Counted from the first letter of the stretch, positions 15,771-23,370 are shown. The stretch is DNA of 24,206 nt from Allopontixanthobacter sp041552775 (GCA_041552775.1 JBFEKH010000025.1:1-24206), one strand, 5' to 3'. Numbers and translations: made by a program. Notes: generated from the sequence alone by a model not told the origin.

Positions 15771-16826
15771 TTAACCCAGCAGCTCTTGTTCGAGCTTCTT
15801 GGCCATTTCTTCGATGTTTTCAGGCGGCCATCCGGGGATGTCCATGCCCAGACGCAGGCCCATGCTCGACAGAACTTCCTTGATTTCGTTCAAGGACTTG
15901 CGGCCAAAGTTCGGCGTACGCAGCATTTCGGCTTCGGTCTTCTGGACCAGGTCGCCGATGTAGATGATGTTGTCGTTCTTGAGGCAGTTTGCCGAACGGA
16001 CCGACAGTTCCAACTCGTCGACCTTCTTGAGAAGGTAACGGTTGAGCTGGTTCGCATCGGATTCTTCCGGCTGAGCGGCCATGCCGATCATCTGGCCTTG
16101 CGGCTGCGGAATACCATCTTCGAAGTGGACGAACAGGGTCAGCTGGTCCTGCAGGATGCGTGCGGCATAGGCCACGGCATCTTCAGGAGTGATCGTACCG
16201 TCGGTTTCGATCGTCAGGTTGAGCTTGTCGTAGTCCAGTTCCTGGCCAACGCGGGCATTATCAACCTTGTAGCTGACCTGACGCACTGGCGAATACAGTG
16301 AATCGACCGGGATAAGGCCAATTGGCGCATCAATCGGACGGTTGGCCACAGCCGGAACATAGCCGCTGCCGGTATCGGCAGTCAGTTCCATGTTGAAGGT
16401 GGCACCATCATCGAGATGGCAGATCACCAGATCCTTGTTCATCACTTCGATGTCACCGGAAACGGCAATATCGCCAGCCTTCACGGTGGCAGGACCGGTT
16501 GCGGAAAGCTGCAGACGCTTGGGGCCTTCGCCTTCCATGCGCAGAGCGATCTGCTTCACGTTGAGGACGATGTCGGTCACATCTTCGCGTACGCCGGCCA
16601 GCGACGAGAATTCGTGCAGCACGTTCTCGATCTTGATCGACGTAATCGCTGCACCTTGCAACGAGGACAGCAGTACGCGGCGCAGCGCATTACCAAGCGT
16701 GAGGCCGTAGCCGCGTTCTAGCGGTTCAGCGACAAAAGTGGTCTTGCGCTTGCCTTCGCCACCATCCTTGATTTCAAGGCTGTTGGGTTTCTTGAGTTCC
16801 TGCCAGTTCTTGGTATTGACGGACAT
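15771..16826 (-). CDS. rpoA: DNA-directed RNA polymerase alpha subunit
   Basis: The alpha subunit nucleates RNA polymerase assembly and contacts upstream promoter DNA and activators. The 351-residue product shows the N-terminal assembly domain (FVAEPLERGYGLTLGNALRRVLLSS, read here as two adjoining motifs), a flexible linker around residues 240-265, and the C-terminal domain with ELSVRSANCLK and NFGRKSLNEI (about 306-315). The length is slightly above that of enteric homologs, as is common in alphaproteobacteria. The ATG follows AGGGGAAA. It lies between rpsK and rplQ as usual; the 118-base leader has strong inverted repeats. Confidence 0.99.
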   Translation of the reverse strand: MSVNTKNWQELKKPNSLEIKDGGEGKRKTTFVAEPLERGYGLTLGNALRRVLLSSLQGAAITSIKIENVLHEFSSLAGVREDVTDIVLNVKQIALRMEGEGPKRLQLSATGPATVKAGDIAVSGDIEVMNKDLVICHLDDGATFNMELTADTGSGYVPAVANRPIDAPIGLIPVDSLYSPVRQVSYKVDNARVGQELDYDKLNLTIETDGTITPEDAVAYAARILQDQLTLFVHFEDGIPQPQGQMIGMAAQPEESDANQLNRYLLKKVDELELSVRSANCLKNDNIIYIGDLVQKTEAEMLRTPNFGRKSLNEIKEVLSSMGLRLGMDIPGWPPENIEEMAKKLEQELLG

Positions 16827-16854
16827 GGATTTCCCCTGGAGTTCAGTTCGGGCG

Positions 16855-16934
16855 GGATCGGTGCGGTGACCTGATGGTCAACCCGCGGCCGATCCGTGAA
16901 AACACGGCAGTCTGCGAAAAATCACAAACTGCCG
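16855..16934 (-). promoter_or_regulatory. Structured leader between rpsK and rpoA
   Basis: Two stems lie in the 118-base gap. GGATCGG (16855-16861) pairs with CCGATCC (16889-16895), enclosing a second stem TGACC/GGTCA (16867-16871 and 16876-16880). Next to it CGGCAGT (16905-16911) pairs with ACTGCCG (16928-16934), with a T-rich loop when read on the - strand. A competing small stem, CCGTG/CACGG, overlaps the last one. This could be a regulatory leader for rpoA, a processing site or an attenuator; no protein ligand can be read off. Confidence 0.45.
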
Positions 16935-16944
16935 AGAAGGCGGA

Positions 16945-17334
16945 TTAGACGCGGCGCCGCTTGGACGGGCGAACCCCGTTATGCGGAATCGGCGTTACGT
17001 CACGGATCGAAGTAATCGTGAAGCCAACAGCCTGAAGGGCACGCAGCGCGCTTTCGCGGCCGGAACCCGGGCCTTTGACTTCGACTTCCAGGGTCCGCAC
17101 GCCGTGTTCGGCGGCTTTCTTGCCGGCGTCATCCGCAGCCACCTGAGCGGCGTATGGAGTGGACTTGCGGCTTCCCTTGAAGCCCATCGCGCCTGCACTG
17201 GACCAGCTGATCGCATTGCCCTGTGCATCCGTGATGGTGATCATGGTGTTGTTGAAGCTGGCGTTTACGTGCGCAACGCCGCTGGAAATGTTTTTCCGCT
17301 CGCGGCGCCTGATGCGCTGTGGTTCGCGTGCCAT
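16945..17334 (-). CDS. rpsK: 30S ribosomal protein S11
   Basis: S11 is a small-subunit platform protein that helps shape the mRNA exit region. The 129-residue sequence has the family hallmarks VAHVNASFNNTMITITD, SSAGAMGFKGSRKSTPYAAQ and the basic C-terminus NGVRPSKRRRV. The ATG is preceded by AGGATAAAG, and a perfect 12-base palindrome lies just upstream of that. It is in the standard place between rpsM and rpoA. Confidence 0.99.
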   Translation of the reverse strand: MAREPQRIRRRERKNISSGVAHVNASFNNTMITITDAQGNAISWSSAGAMGFKGSRKSTPYAAQVAADDAGKKAAEHGVRTLEVEVKGPGSGRESALRALQAVGFTITSIRDVTPIPHNGVRPSKRRRV

Positions 17335-17349
17335 GGTATCTTTATCCTG

Positions 17350-17361
17350 TTCTTATAAGAA
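17350..17361. repeat. Perfect 12-base palindrome upstream of rpsK
   Basis: TTCTTATAAGAA at 17350-17361 is a perfect palindrome 15 bases before the rpsK ATG, in the 60-base rpsM-rpsK gap. It overlaps the place where a binding protein or hairpin could affect initiation. Its significance is unknown. Confidence 0.3.
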
Positions 17362-17394
17362 GGTGAGGTAAGTTGAGCGCCAAATGGCAGCTAC

Positions 17395-17763
17395 TTACTT
17401 CTTCTTGCCCGCGATAGCCTTTGCCTTACCCTTGCGGGTGCGGGCATTGGTGTGGGTGCGCTGGCCGCGGACCGGAAGGCCCTTACGGTGACGCAACCCG
17501 CGGTATGATGCCAGATCCATCAAGCGCTTGATGTTCATCGCAGTTGTGCGACGAAGATCACCCTCAACGGCATGTTCAGCGTCAATGGTTTCGCGGATCT
17601 GAAGGATTTCTGCATCCGAGAGGTCCTGAACGCGGCGGGCATGATCGATACCCAGTTTGTCCGCAATCTTGACCGCTGTCGTGCGTCCGATACCGTGAAT
17701 ATAGGTAAGCGCGATAATAACGCGCTTGTTGGTGGGGATATTTACCCCGGCAATACGAGCCAC
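17395..17763 (-). CDS. rpsM: 30S ribosomal protein S13
   Basis: S13 sits in the head of the small subunit and contacts the P-site tRNA and large subunit. The 122 residues include MARIAGVNIP, TYIHGIGRTTA, GLRHRKGLPVRGQRTHTNARTRKG and a Lys-rich tail. The start codon is GTG with GGAG seven bases upstream. In most relatives rpsM follows adk closely; here it is preceded by a 341-base gap and gdhA, so it should have its own promoter or a read-through signal. Confidence 0.99.
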   Translation of the reverse strand: MARIAGVNIPTNKRVIIALTYIHGIGRTTAVKIADKLGIDHARRVQDLSDAEILQIRETIDAEHAVEGDLRRTTAMNIKRLMDLASYRGLRHRKGLPVRGQRTHTNARTRKGKAKAIAGKKK

Positions 17764-17870
17764 TTACTTCTCCATGCTCCACAGGGAAACGCGCTTGTTT
17801 TCCGGACATCGGAAGGGCGCGCCCCTATCTCATCGCTACAAATTCACCGAAATTACAAAGTATCGAAACA

Positions 17871-17912
17871 GAAAAAGCCCGGATGGCGCGCTCAATGGCT
17901 ACCGCCTGCCGG
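17871..17912 (-). terminator. Terminator-like hairpin between gdhA and rpsM
   Basis: On the - strand CCGG-CA-GGCG pairs with CGCC-AT-CCGG across a 14-base loop, giving eight GC pairs with a 2x2 internal loop, and is followed by GCTTTTTC. It lies 193-234 bases after the gdhA stop and 108 bases before the rpsM start. It could terminate gdhA transcription or act as a leader attenuator of the ribosomal operon. The internal loop lowers confidence. Confidence 0.4.
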
Positions 17913-18003
17913 ACAATATGTCTAAATCTTGTAATCCTCGAATGAATGCCGCGCTTAAGACGATTCTCACGCGACGTCAACCAGTAAGCACGCGAACACA
18001 CCT

Positions 18004-18095
18004 ACGCCTCACAAAGTAGGAGGCGTGCCGGTTGTTTCAAGGCCGTTGGTACCATTTAACCGGCACCGCGCAACCCCAACTTTCCGGCACGCCTC
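18004..18095 (-). repeat. Multi-arm inverted repeat with competing pairings, downstream of gdhA
   Basis: One arm, GAGGCGTGCCGGTT (18020-18033), can pair in three ways: with CCGGCACGCCTC (18084-18095, 12 perfect pairs), with AACCGGCAC (18058-18066, 9 perfect pairs) or with ACGCCTC (18004-18010, 7 perfect pairs). These pairings exclude one another. The element begins nine bases after the gdhA stop on the - strand. No T run follows any of the stems, so it is not an ordinary intrinsic terminator. It may be a 3' untranslated structure, an RNA switch or a remnant of a repeat element. Confidence 0.6.
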
Positions 18096-18104
18096 AAGTT
18101 CGGG

Positions 18105-19460
18105 TCAGACGACTCCGAATGCCAACATCGCATCGGCGACTTTCTTGAAGCCCGCGATATTTGCGCCCTTCACATAGTCGACATAGCCATCGCCCTCATC
18201 GCCGTAGGCGATGCAGCGGCTGTGGATGCCCTGCATGATGTCGAGCAACATCTTCTGTAGTTCTTCTTCCTTCCAAGCACGCCGTTCGGAATTCTGGCTC
18301 ATTTCAAGGCCCGAAACCGCGACACCCCCGGCATTGGCAGCCTTGCCCGGAGCGAACATGATTTTCGCATCCTTGAATACATGGGTGGCCTCGAGAGTAG
18401 ACGGCATGTTGGCACCTTCCGCTACCGCGATGCAGCCATTGGCGACGAGCGCCCTGGCTTCGTCGGCGTCGAGTTCGTTCTGCGTGGCGCAAGGCAGCGC
18501 GAGGTCGCATTCGACATGCCACGGGCGCTTGTCTTCGTGGAAGCTAGAGCCCTTGAACTCGTCCGCATATTCGCTGATCCGGCCGCGCCGATGGGTCTTG
18601 TGGGCCTTGATCCAGTTTATCTTGTCCTGGTCGATGCCGTCGGGATCGTGGATGAATCCGCCAGAATCGGACATAGTCACCACCTTGCCGCCGAGCTGGG
18701 TGATTTTCTCCGCCGCATGCGTCGCGACATTGCCCGACCCGGAAACGACGGCGGTCTTGCCCTTCACTTCGTCACCGCGATGCTTGAGCATTTCCTGCAT
18801 GAAATAAACCGCGCCATAGCCAGTCGCTTCCGGACGGATCATCGAGCCGCCATATTCGATGCCCTTGCCCGTCAAGACGCCGGTGAAATGGTTGGTAATG
18901 CGCTTGTACTGGCCGAACATATAGCCAATTTCACGCCCACCCACGCCAATGTCTCCCGCAGGCACATCGATATCCGCACCGATGTGGCGGTACAGTTCCG
19001 TCATGAAGCTTTGGCAGAAGCGCATCACTTCGCGGTCGGACTTGCCCTTAGGATTGAAGTTCGACCCGCCCTTGCCGCCGCCCATCGGCAGGCCAGTGAG
19101 CGCGTTCTTGAAGGTCTGTTCGAAGGCGAGGAATTTGAGTACGCTTTCGGTAACGCTGGGATGGAAACGGATGCCGCCCTTATAGGGACCGATGGCATTG
19201 TTGTTCTGAACCCGCCACCCGCGCTGGACGCGGACATTGCCGTTGTCGTCTTCCCAGCACACACGGAAACTAATTACGCGGTCCGGCTCTGCGATGCGGC
19301 GGAGGATCTGCTGGGAGTGATATTCCTCCTTGTCCTCCATGAATTCGAAGATGTCCTGCGCCACTTCCTGCACAGCCTGGGTAAACTCCGGCTGATGCGG
19401 GTTGCGGCGCTTCACGCCCTCCATGAATGTATTGAGATCAACGTGATCGGTAACTGCCAT
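18105..19460 (-). CDS. gdhA: Glutamate dehydrogenase, NADP-type hexameric
   Basis: This enzyme makes glutamate from 2-oxoglutarate and ammonium (or the reverse). The 451-residue length is that of the small hexameric class. Active-site lysines are in place by spacing to the known family: K94 in YKGGIRFHPSV, K118 in TFKNAL and the catalytic K130 in PMGGGKGGSNF. The catalytic-Asp region VPAGDIGVGGREIG and the nucleotide-binding VSGSGNVATHA also match. NADP preference is inferred from overall resemblance to the biosynthetic class. The ATG has a very strong AGGAGG (19469-19474). Its location between adk and rpsM is unusual. It is monocistronic by spacing (196 bases upstream, 341 downstream). Confidence 0.96.
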   Translation of the reverse strand: MAVTDHVDLNTFMEGVKRRNPHQPEFTQAVQEVAQDIFEFMEDKEEYHSQQILRRIAEPDRVISFRVCWEDDNGNVRVQRGWRVQNNNAIGPYKGGIRFHPSVTESVLKFLAFEQTFKNALTGLPMGGGKGGSNFNPKGKSDREVMRFCQSFMTELYRHIGADIDVPAGDIGVGGREIGYMFGQYKRITNHFTGVLTGKGIEYGGSMIRPEATGYGAVYFMQEMLKHRGDEVKGKTAVVSGSGNVATHAAEKITQLGGKVVTMSDSGGFIHDPDGIDQDKINWIKAHKTHRRGRISEYADEFKGSSFHEDKRPWHVECDLALPCATQNELDADEARALVANGCIAVAEGANMPSTLEATHVFKDAKIMFAPGKAANAGGVAVSGLEMSQNSERRAWKEEELQKMLLDIMQGIHSRCIAYGDEGDGYVDYVKGANIAGFKKVADAMLAFGVV

Positions 19461-19656
19461 GATCGCCCCCTCCTAGGTACGCGGATGACAAGACGTCACC
19501 CGTATTAAATTGTGCGACCGGCACCTTGGGGCTGCGTATCCGCGGCGGATCGGCCCTCTTGTTGCAAGCGCACCTTAACGGCGAAATTGCCGGGCGCAAT
19601 GGGAAGGAATTTGCAGGCCTGCCAGGCATTTCGGCTTGCCCTGGAAGAACGCCGAA

Positions 19657-20400
19657 TTATTGTTCAGGCGCTGGCGCGAACGCCTCTTCAACAGACCGGA
19701 TTTTCTTGGTTGCCGACTTGGACGCGGGCTTCGCATTCAGCGTGCCCGGTTCGGATCCCGCAACTGCCTCTGCCGTATCTGTGTCACGGTCAGTAGCGGC
19801 GCCCTCACCTGCGTCCGCCGATTTCTTCGGGGACGCTGCGGCGACCGGTCCCAGCAGCCTGGCAAGGCCGGCCAATTGCTGGCTCATCACCCCATCGACT
19901 GCCTTGGCAATCTCCGCTGTTTCGAACCGCATGTATCCGCCGACCACATATTCAAAAACGATCGCCGTCCCTTTATCCGTGGGCGTGAGCGTGATGGTCA
20001 GGACCCCTTCCACCGGCTCGCTTTGCAGTGGGCCCAGCCCGCCGCGCATGCGCAGCGCCTTCGCCGGATCGGCCAACACCACGGTCATGTGATGCGCGCT
20101 ACCCCGGCGGATACCTTCCGGCGCGCCGACTGGTGGTGGTAGCAACTCGCAGAAACACCCGCCCGCCTGAGGACTGATGTACAGATTTTCCGCGTCAGCG
20201 GACCAGGTATGATTGCTGTTCCACCATTTCGATGGAGTAATCAGCGCCTGCCACGCCTCGTACGGATCGGCCTTCACCAAAACCCCATTGCGGCTGACGA
20301 AACTGACTTCGCCCTGCTTGATCACCTCTGCAGCGGCTGGCTGCACAAGCAACAAAGACGCTGCGAATGCGGCGATCAGAACAGACGGGAATTTCAGCAT
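19657..20400 (-). CDS. Secreted SRPBCC (START-like) domain protein
   Basis: The 247-residue product begins with a Sec signal peptide (MLKFPSVLIAAF..., cleavage likely at QPAAA). A domain of about 150 residues follows that resembles the SRPBCC/START-like fold: the region KADPYEAWQALITPSKWWNSNHTW is typical of the start of this fold, and TDKGTAIVFEYVVGG fits a later strand. The C-terminal third is Ala/Glu/Lys-rich and probably disordered. The fold usually binds hydrophobic ligands; the ligand here is unknown. I chose ATG at 20400, preceded by AAAGGT, over an in-frame TTG at 20427 that would spoil the signal peptide. It lies between adk (112 bases) and gdhA (196 bases), within a ribosomal cluster. 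Confidence 0.75.
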   Translation of the reverse strand: MLKFPSVLIAAFAASLLLVQPAAAEVIKQGEVSFVSRNGVLVKADPYEAWQALITPSKWWNSNHTWSADAENLYISPQAGGCFCELLPPPVGAPEGIRRGSAHHMTVVLADPAKALRMRGGLGPLQSEPVEGVLTITLTPTDKGTAIVFEYVVGGYMRFETAEIAKAVDGVMSQQLAGLARLLGPVAAASPKKSADAGEGAATDRDTDTAEAVAGSEPGTLNAKPASKSATKKIRSVEEAFAPAPEQ

Positions 20401-20512
20401 CTCAGGGACCTTTGCTTGCGGACGCAACTATCGCGGAGTTTATTCCACGGGCGATGGCAAAGGCCAAGGGCCGATCGAAAATTTTCGCGGTGCAAGGATT
20501 CGCGACGAGCGC

Positions 20513-21157
20513 TCAGTCCAAGATGGCGTCGAGTGCGTCCGTCACTTCTGCGATGCTGGCCATACCGTCTACGCGGCTGACAATCCCGCGCTCTTCATAA
20601 ACGGGCAGGACCGGCGCGGTCTTGGCGCGATATTCCTCCATCCGCATCCGGACGGTTTCTTCATTATCGTCCGGACGGCGCTTGAATTCGGTACCGCCGC
20701 ATTTGTCGCACACGCCTTCGACGGCCGGGAGTTTGTGCCGGTCGTGGTAACCCGCACCGCAATTTGCGCAGGTGAAGCGGCCGGTGATCCGGTCGACCAG
20801 CGCATCTTCGTTCACTTCCAGTTCGATGACATGGTCAAGTTTGCGGCCGTGGCGCTCGAGGATTTCCTCCAGAGATTTCGCCTGCTGCTTGGTCCGCGGA
20901 TAACCATCGAAAATTGCCCCGGTCTCCGGACCCATCGCAGTCAATTCATCATCAATCAGGGCAGAGACAATATCGTCAGATACCAGCTCGCCGCGTTCCA
21001 TGACGGCCTTCGCCTCCAGCCCGACGGGAGTACCCGCCTTGACGGCTGCGCGCAGCATGTCGCCAGTCGAAAGCTGGCGCATGCCATATTGGTCAACCAG
21101 ACGTGAAGCCTGGGTGCCTTTGCCGGCACCCGGAGGGCCCAAAAGGATGATATTCAC
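20513..21157 (-). CDS. adk: Adenylate kinase with a four-cysteine zinc lid
   Basis: Adenylate kinase converts ATP and AMP to two ADP. The 214-residue product is the long form. It has the P-loop GPPGAGKGT (residues 8-16), the AMP-binding region and DGYPRT. The LID domain carries C130-x2-C133 and C150-x2-C153, the pattern of a structural zinc site found in Gram-positive and some proteobacterial enzymes. The start is GTG, preceded by a G-rich stretch that is a poor Shine-Dalgarno. It follows secY by 40 bases, as is standard in this operon. Confidence 0.98.
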   Translation of the reverse strand: MNIILLGPPGAGKGTQASRLVDQYGMRQLSTGDMLRAAVKAGTPVGLEAKAVMERGELVSDDIVSALIDDELTAMGPETGAIFDGYPRTKQQAKSLEEILERHGRKLDHVIELEVNEDALVDRITGRFTCANCGAGYHDRHKLPAVEGVCDKCGGTEFKRRPDDNEETVRMRMEEYRAKTAPVLPVYEERGIVSRVDGMASIAEVTDALDAILD

Positions 21158-21197
21158 GGCAGCAACCCCCCAAAACCCAATCCCGAGCCGTCACGCA

Positions 21198-22562
21198 TCA
21201 GCGATTCCGGCCCTTCAATTTCGCTTTTTTGATCAGATCACCATATTGATGGGCTAGCAAATGCGATTGCACCTGACTGATCGTATCGACGGTGACGTTC
21301 ACTACAATCAACAGACTGGTCCCGCCAAGGAATAGCGGAATGCCGGTTTGTGCGATCACATATTCAGGCAGCACGCAAACGAGTGTCAGGTAAGCGGCAC
21401 CAACCACGGTAATACGGGTCAGAACATAATCGAGATATTCTGCCGTCCGATTACCCGGACGGATGCCGGGGATGAACCCGCCATTCTTTTTCAGATTTTC
21501 TGCCGTTTCCTCCGGATTGAAGACAACCGCGGTGTAGAAAAAGCAGAAGAAGATGATGCCGATGGCATACAGAGCCATGTATAATGGCTGGCCATGCTGC
21601 AGATATTGCAGGACTGACTGCAGCATCGCCCCTCCGGTGCTTTCGGTGCTGACGGAGTTACCGGCAAACTGGGTAATCGTCAGCGGCAAAAGCAATAGCG
21701 AGCTGGCAAAGATCGGCGGGATCACACCCGCGGTGTTGATCTTCAGCGGCAAATGGCTGCGGTCCGCCTGCATCATACCCTGGGCACTGGCACGCTTGGG
21801 ATACTGGATCAGCAATCGGCGCTGGGCCCGCTCCATAAAACAGATGAACAGGATGAGGCCGATGACCATGACCACAAAGAAGATGATCACGGCTGCGCTG
21901 ATCGATCCGGTACGGCCACCTTCGAACAGGTTAGTCACGAAGGTTGGGAACTGGGCGACGATGCCCGCCATGATGATCAGCGATACGCCATTACCAATCC
22001 CGCGACTGGTGATCTGTTCGCCGAGCCACAGCAGGAACATGGTCCCGCCAACCAGGCTGATCACCGCACCGATGCGGAACATGTAACCGGTCTGGACGAC
22101 CGCCTGCAATCCGCTCTGCGCGCCGTAGGCTTCGAGCCCGGCAGCCAGGAACCAGCCCTGGATCGCGCACAGGAACACCGTGCCATAGCGTGTATATTGG
22201 TTGAGCTTCTGACGGCCGGTCTGGCCTTCCTTCTTGAGCGCTGCGAGCGCTGGATGAAGGGACGAAGCCATCTGCACCACGATTGATGCGGTAATATACG
22301 GCATCACGCCAAGCGCAATCAGGCTCATCCGCTCAAGGCTGCCGCCGGAGAATGTGTTGAACAGATCGAGGATCCCGCCTCGGGTCTGGTCATACAGCGT
22401 TTCAAGTACCAGCGGGTTTACACCCGGCAGAGGAATGAAGCTGAGAAAGCGGAACACGATAAGCGCGCCGATCGTGAACCAGATACGGTTCTTGAGCTCG
22501 GTGGCTTTCGAGAAATTGGCGAGACTTAGGTTGCTCGCGATATTATCGGCGCGTGATGCCAT
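21198..22562 (-). CDS. secY: Protein translocase subunit SecY
   Basis: SecY forms the protein-conducting channel of the Sec translocon in the inner membrane. The 454-residue protein has about ten hydrophobic segments. Family motifs include FIPLPGVNP, GGSLERMSLIALGVMPYITASI and GIGNGVSLII. The gene is in its normal place between rplO and adk, but it is preceded by an unusually long gap of 201 bases without a clear ribosome binding site close to the ATG. Confidence 0.98.
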   Translation of the reverse strand: MASRADNIASNLSLANFSKATELKNRIWFTIGALIVFRFLSFIPLPGVNPLVLETLYDQTRGGILDLFNTFSGGSLERMSLIALGVMPYITASIVVQMASSLHPALAALKKEGQTGRQKLNQYTRYGTVFLCAIQGWFLAAGLEAYGAQSGLQAVVQTGYMFRIGAVISLVGGTMFLLWLGEQITSRGIGNGVSLIIMAGIVAQFPTFVTNLFEGGRTGSISAAVIIFFVVMVIGLILFICFMERAQRRLLIQYPKRASAQGMMQADRSHLPLKINTAGVIPPIFASSLLLLPLTITQFAGNSVSTESTGGAMLQSVLQYLQHGQPLYMALYAIGIIFFCFFYTAVVFNPEETAENLKKNGGFIPGIRPGNRTAEYLDYVLTRITVVGAAYLTLVCVLPEYVIAQTGIPLFLGGTSLLIVVNVTVDTISQVQSHLLAHQYGDLIKKAKLKGRNR

Positions 22563-22736
22563 GTTCTTGTGTGAGCCTTGACGTGTGTTAGCCGTTTGAT
22601 GGGCACCGGAAAATCCGGCCTTCGATGGTCACATAAGGTGCCGTTGACCGAATGTCGAACCCTGCACCCGGAAAAACCAACATCCCGGCCAATTCAGGGG
22701 CTAATGTCCACAGGCATCACGCCCATTTCCACCAGC

Positions 22737-22752
22737 CCCGGACCTGGCCGGG
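22737..22752 (-). other. Small hairpin just after rplO
   Basis: CCCGG (22737-22741) and CCGGG (22748-22752) can form a 5-pair stem with a 6-base loop, 11-27 bases after the rplO stop. It lies in the 201-base gap before secY. No T run follows. I saw no other gene or convincing promoter in that gap. Confidence 0.25.
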
Positions 22753-22763
22753 ACAAAGGTTAC

Positions 22764-23297
22764 TTACTTCTTGTTCTTCTTTTCGAGGCGTTTCGCGGTT
22801 GCTTCCGCTTTCTTCGCCTTGATTTCGAGGTTTGTCGGCAGGGTCACTTCAACCGAACCGCCAGCCTTCTCAACGGCTGCAACAGCGCCCTTGGAAGCAC
22901 CGGCAACGGAGAATTTCACCTTGGCAGTCGTCAACTCGCCCTTCGCCAGCAAACGTACCCCATTCTTGCCGCCACGGCCGAGGCCGGCAGCTTTCAATGC
23001 TTCATGGTCAACCAGTTTCTTGGCGTCGAGCTTGCCCGCATCGATGAACTTCTGGACCATGCCCAGGTTCACTTCGGCAAAATCCTTGCCGAACGGATTG
23101 TTGAAGCCGCGCTTTGGCAGACGCATGTGGAGCGGCATCTGGCCGCCTTCGAAGCCCTTTACGGCGACGCCAGAACGGCTCTTCTGGCCCTTCTGGCCGC
23201 GGCCGGCAGTCTTGCCCTTGCCGGAACCGATACCCCGGCCCACGCGCATGCGTGACGGACGGGCACCATCATTGTCGCGGATTTCATTCAGTTTCAT
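22764..23297 (-). CDS. rplO: 50S ribosomal protein L15
   Basis: L15 is a large-subunit protein that joins late in assembly. The 177-residue product begins MKLNEIRDNDGARPSRMRVGRG, followed by the Gly/Arg-rich GKGKTAGRGQKGQKSRSG region and GFEGGQMPLHMRLPKRGF. The C-terminus has a Lys/Ala-rich tail (EATAKRLEKKNKK) beyond the core. I placed the start at 23297; the longer in-frame start at 23357 lies in the intergenic hairpin region and adds 20 residues not expected in the family. Confidence 0.97.
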   Translation of the reverse strand: MKLNEIRDNDGARPSRMRVGRGIGSGKGKTAGRGQKGQKSRSGVAVKGFEGGQMPLHMRLPKRGFNNPFGKDFAEVNLGMVQKFIDAGKLDAKKLVDHEALKAAGLGRGGKNGVRLLAKGELTTAKVKFSVAGASKGAVAAVEKAGGSVEVTLPTNLEIKAKKAEATAKRLEKKNKK

Positions 23298-23370
23298 GGT
23301 GTGCACTCGCTTTCGCTTTGTTCGCGCTAAATAACCGGAAGGGCCGATTTGCCCCAACGGCGGAAATGGA

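Larger units (their letters stand above)
17764..18104. other. 341-base gap between gdhA and rpsM
   Basis: No gene is supported here. From the gdhA side it holds the multi-arm inverted repeat (18004-18095), a weak -35-like TTGACG on the - strand (17975-17980) with a poor -10 (TAAGCG, 17 bases later), and a terminator-like hairpin (17871-17912). An AT-rich stretch between about 17830 and 17870 may contain the promoter of the rpsM operon, although I cannot pick hexamers with confidence. A GC palindrome GGGCGCGCCC lies nearer to rpsM. Confidence 0.5.

Noticed and set aside
17877..17962. GCCCGGATGGCG resembles the 5' end of a leucine tRNA
   Set aside because: The match stops after about 12 bases; no anticodon arm, no T-arm sequence and no matching acceptor end follow at the right distance.
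17952..17980. Possible - strand promoter with TTGACG and 17-base spacing
   Set aside because: The -10 hexamer TAAGCG is poor, and a terminator-like hairpin lies between it and rpsM, so I do not call it a promoter.
18020..18095. 76-base unit closed by a long stem, tRNA-like in size
   Set aside because: The closing stem is 12 pairs instead of 7, and there are no D-arm, anticodon or T-arm signatures on either strand.
18381..19508. 375-codon frame on the + strand opposite gdhA
   Set aside because: gdhA has intact active-site residues and a strong ribosome binding site; the opposite frame is a shadow.
20401..20427. Upstream TTG start for the SRPBCC protein
   Set aside because: It would add nine residues before a normal signal peptide and has no ribosome binding site; the ATG at 20400 has AAAGGT.
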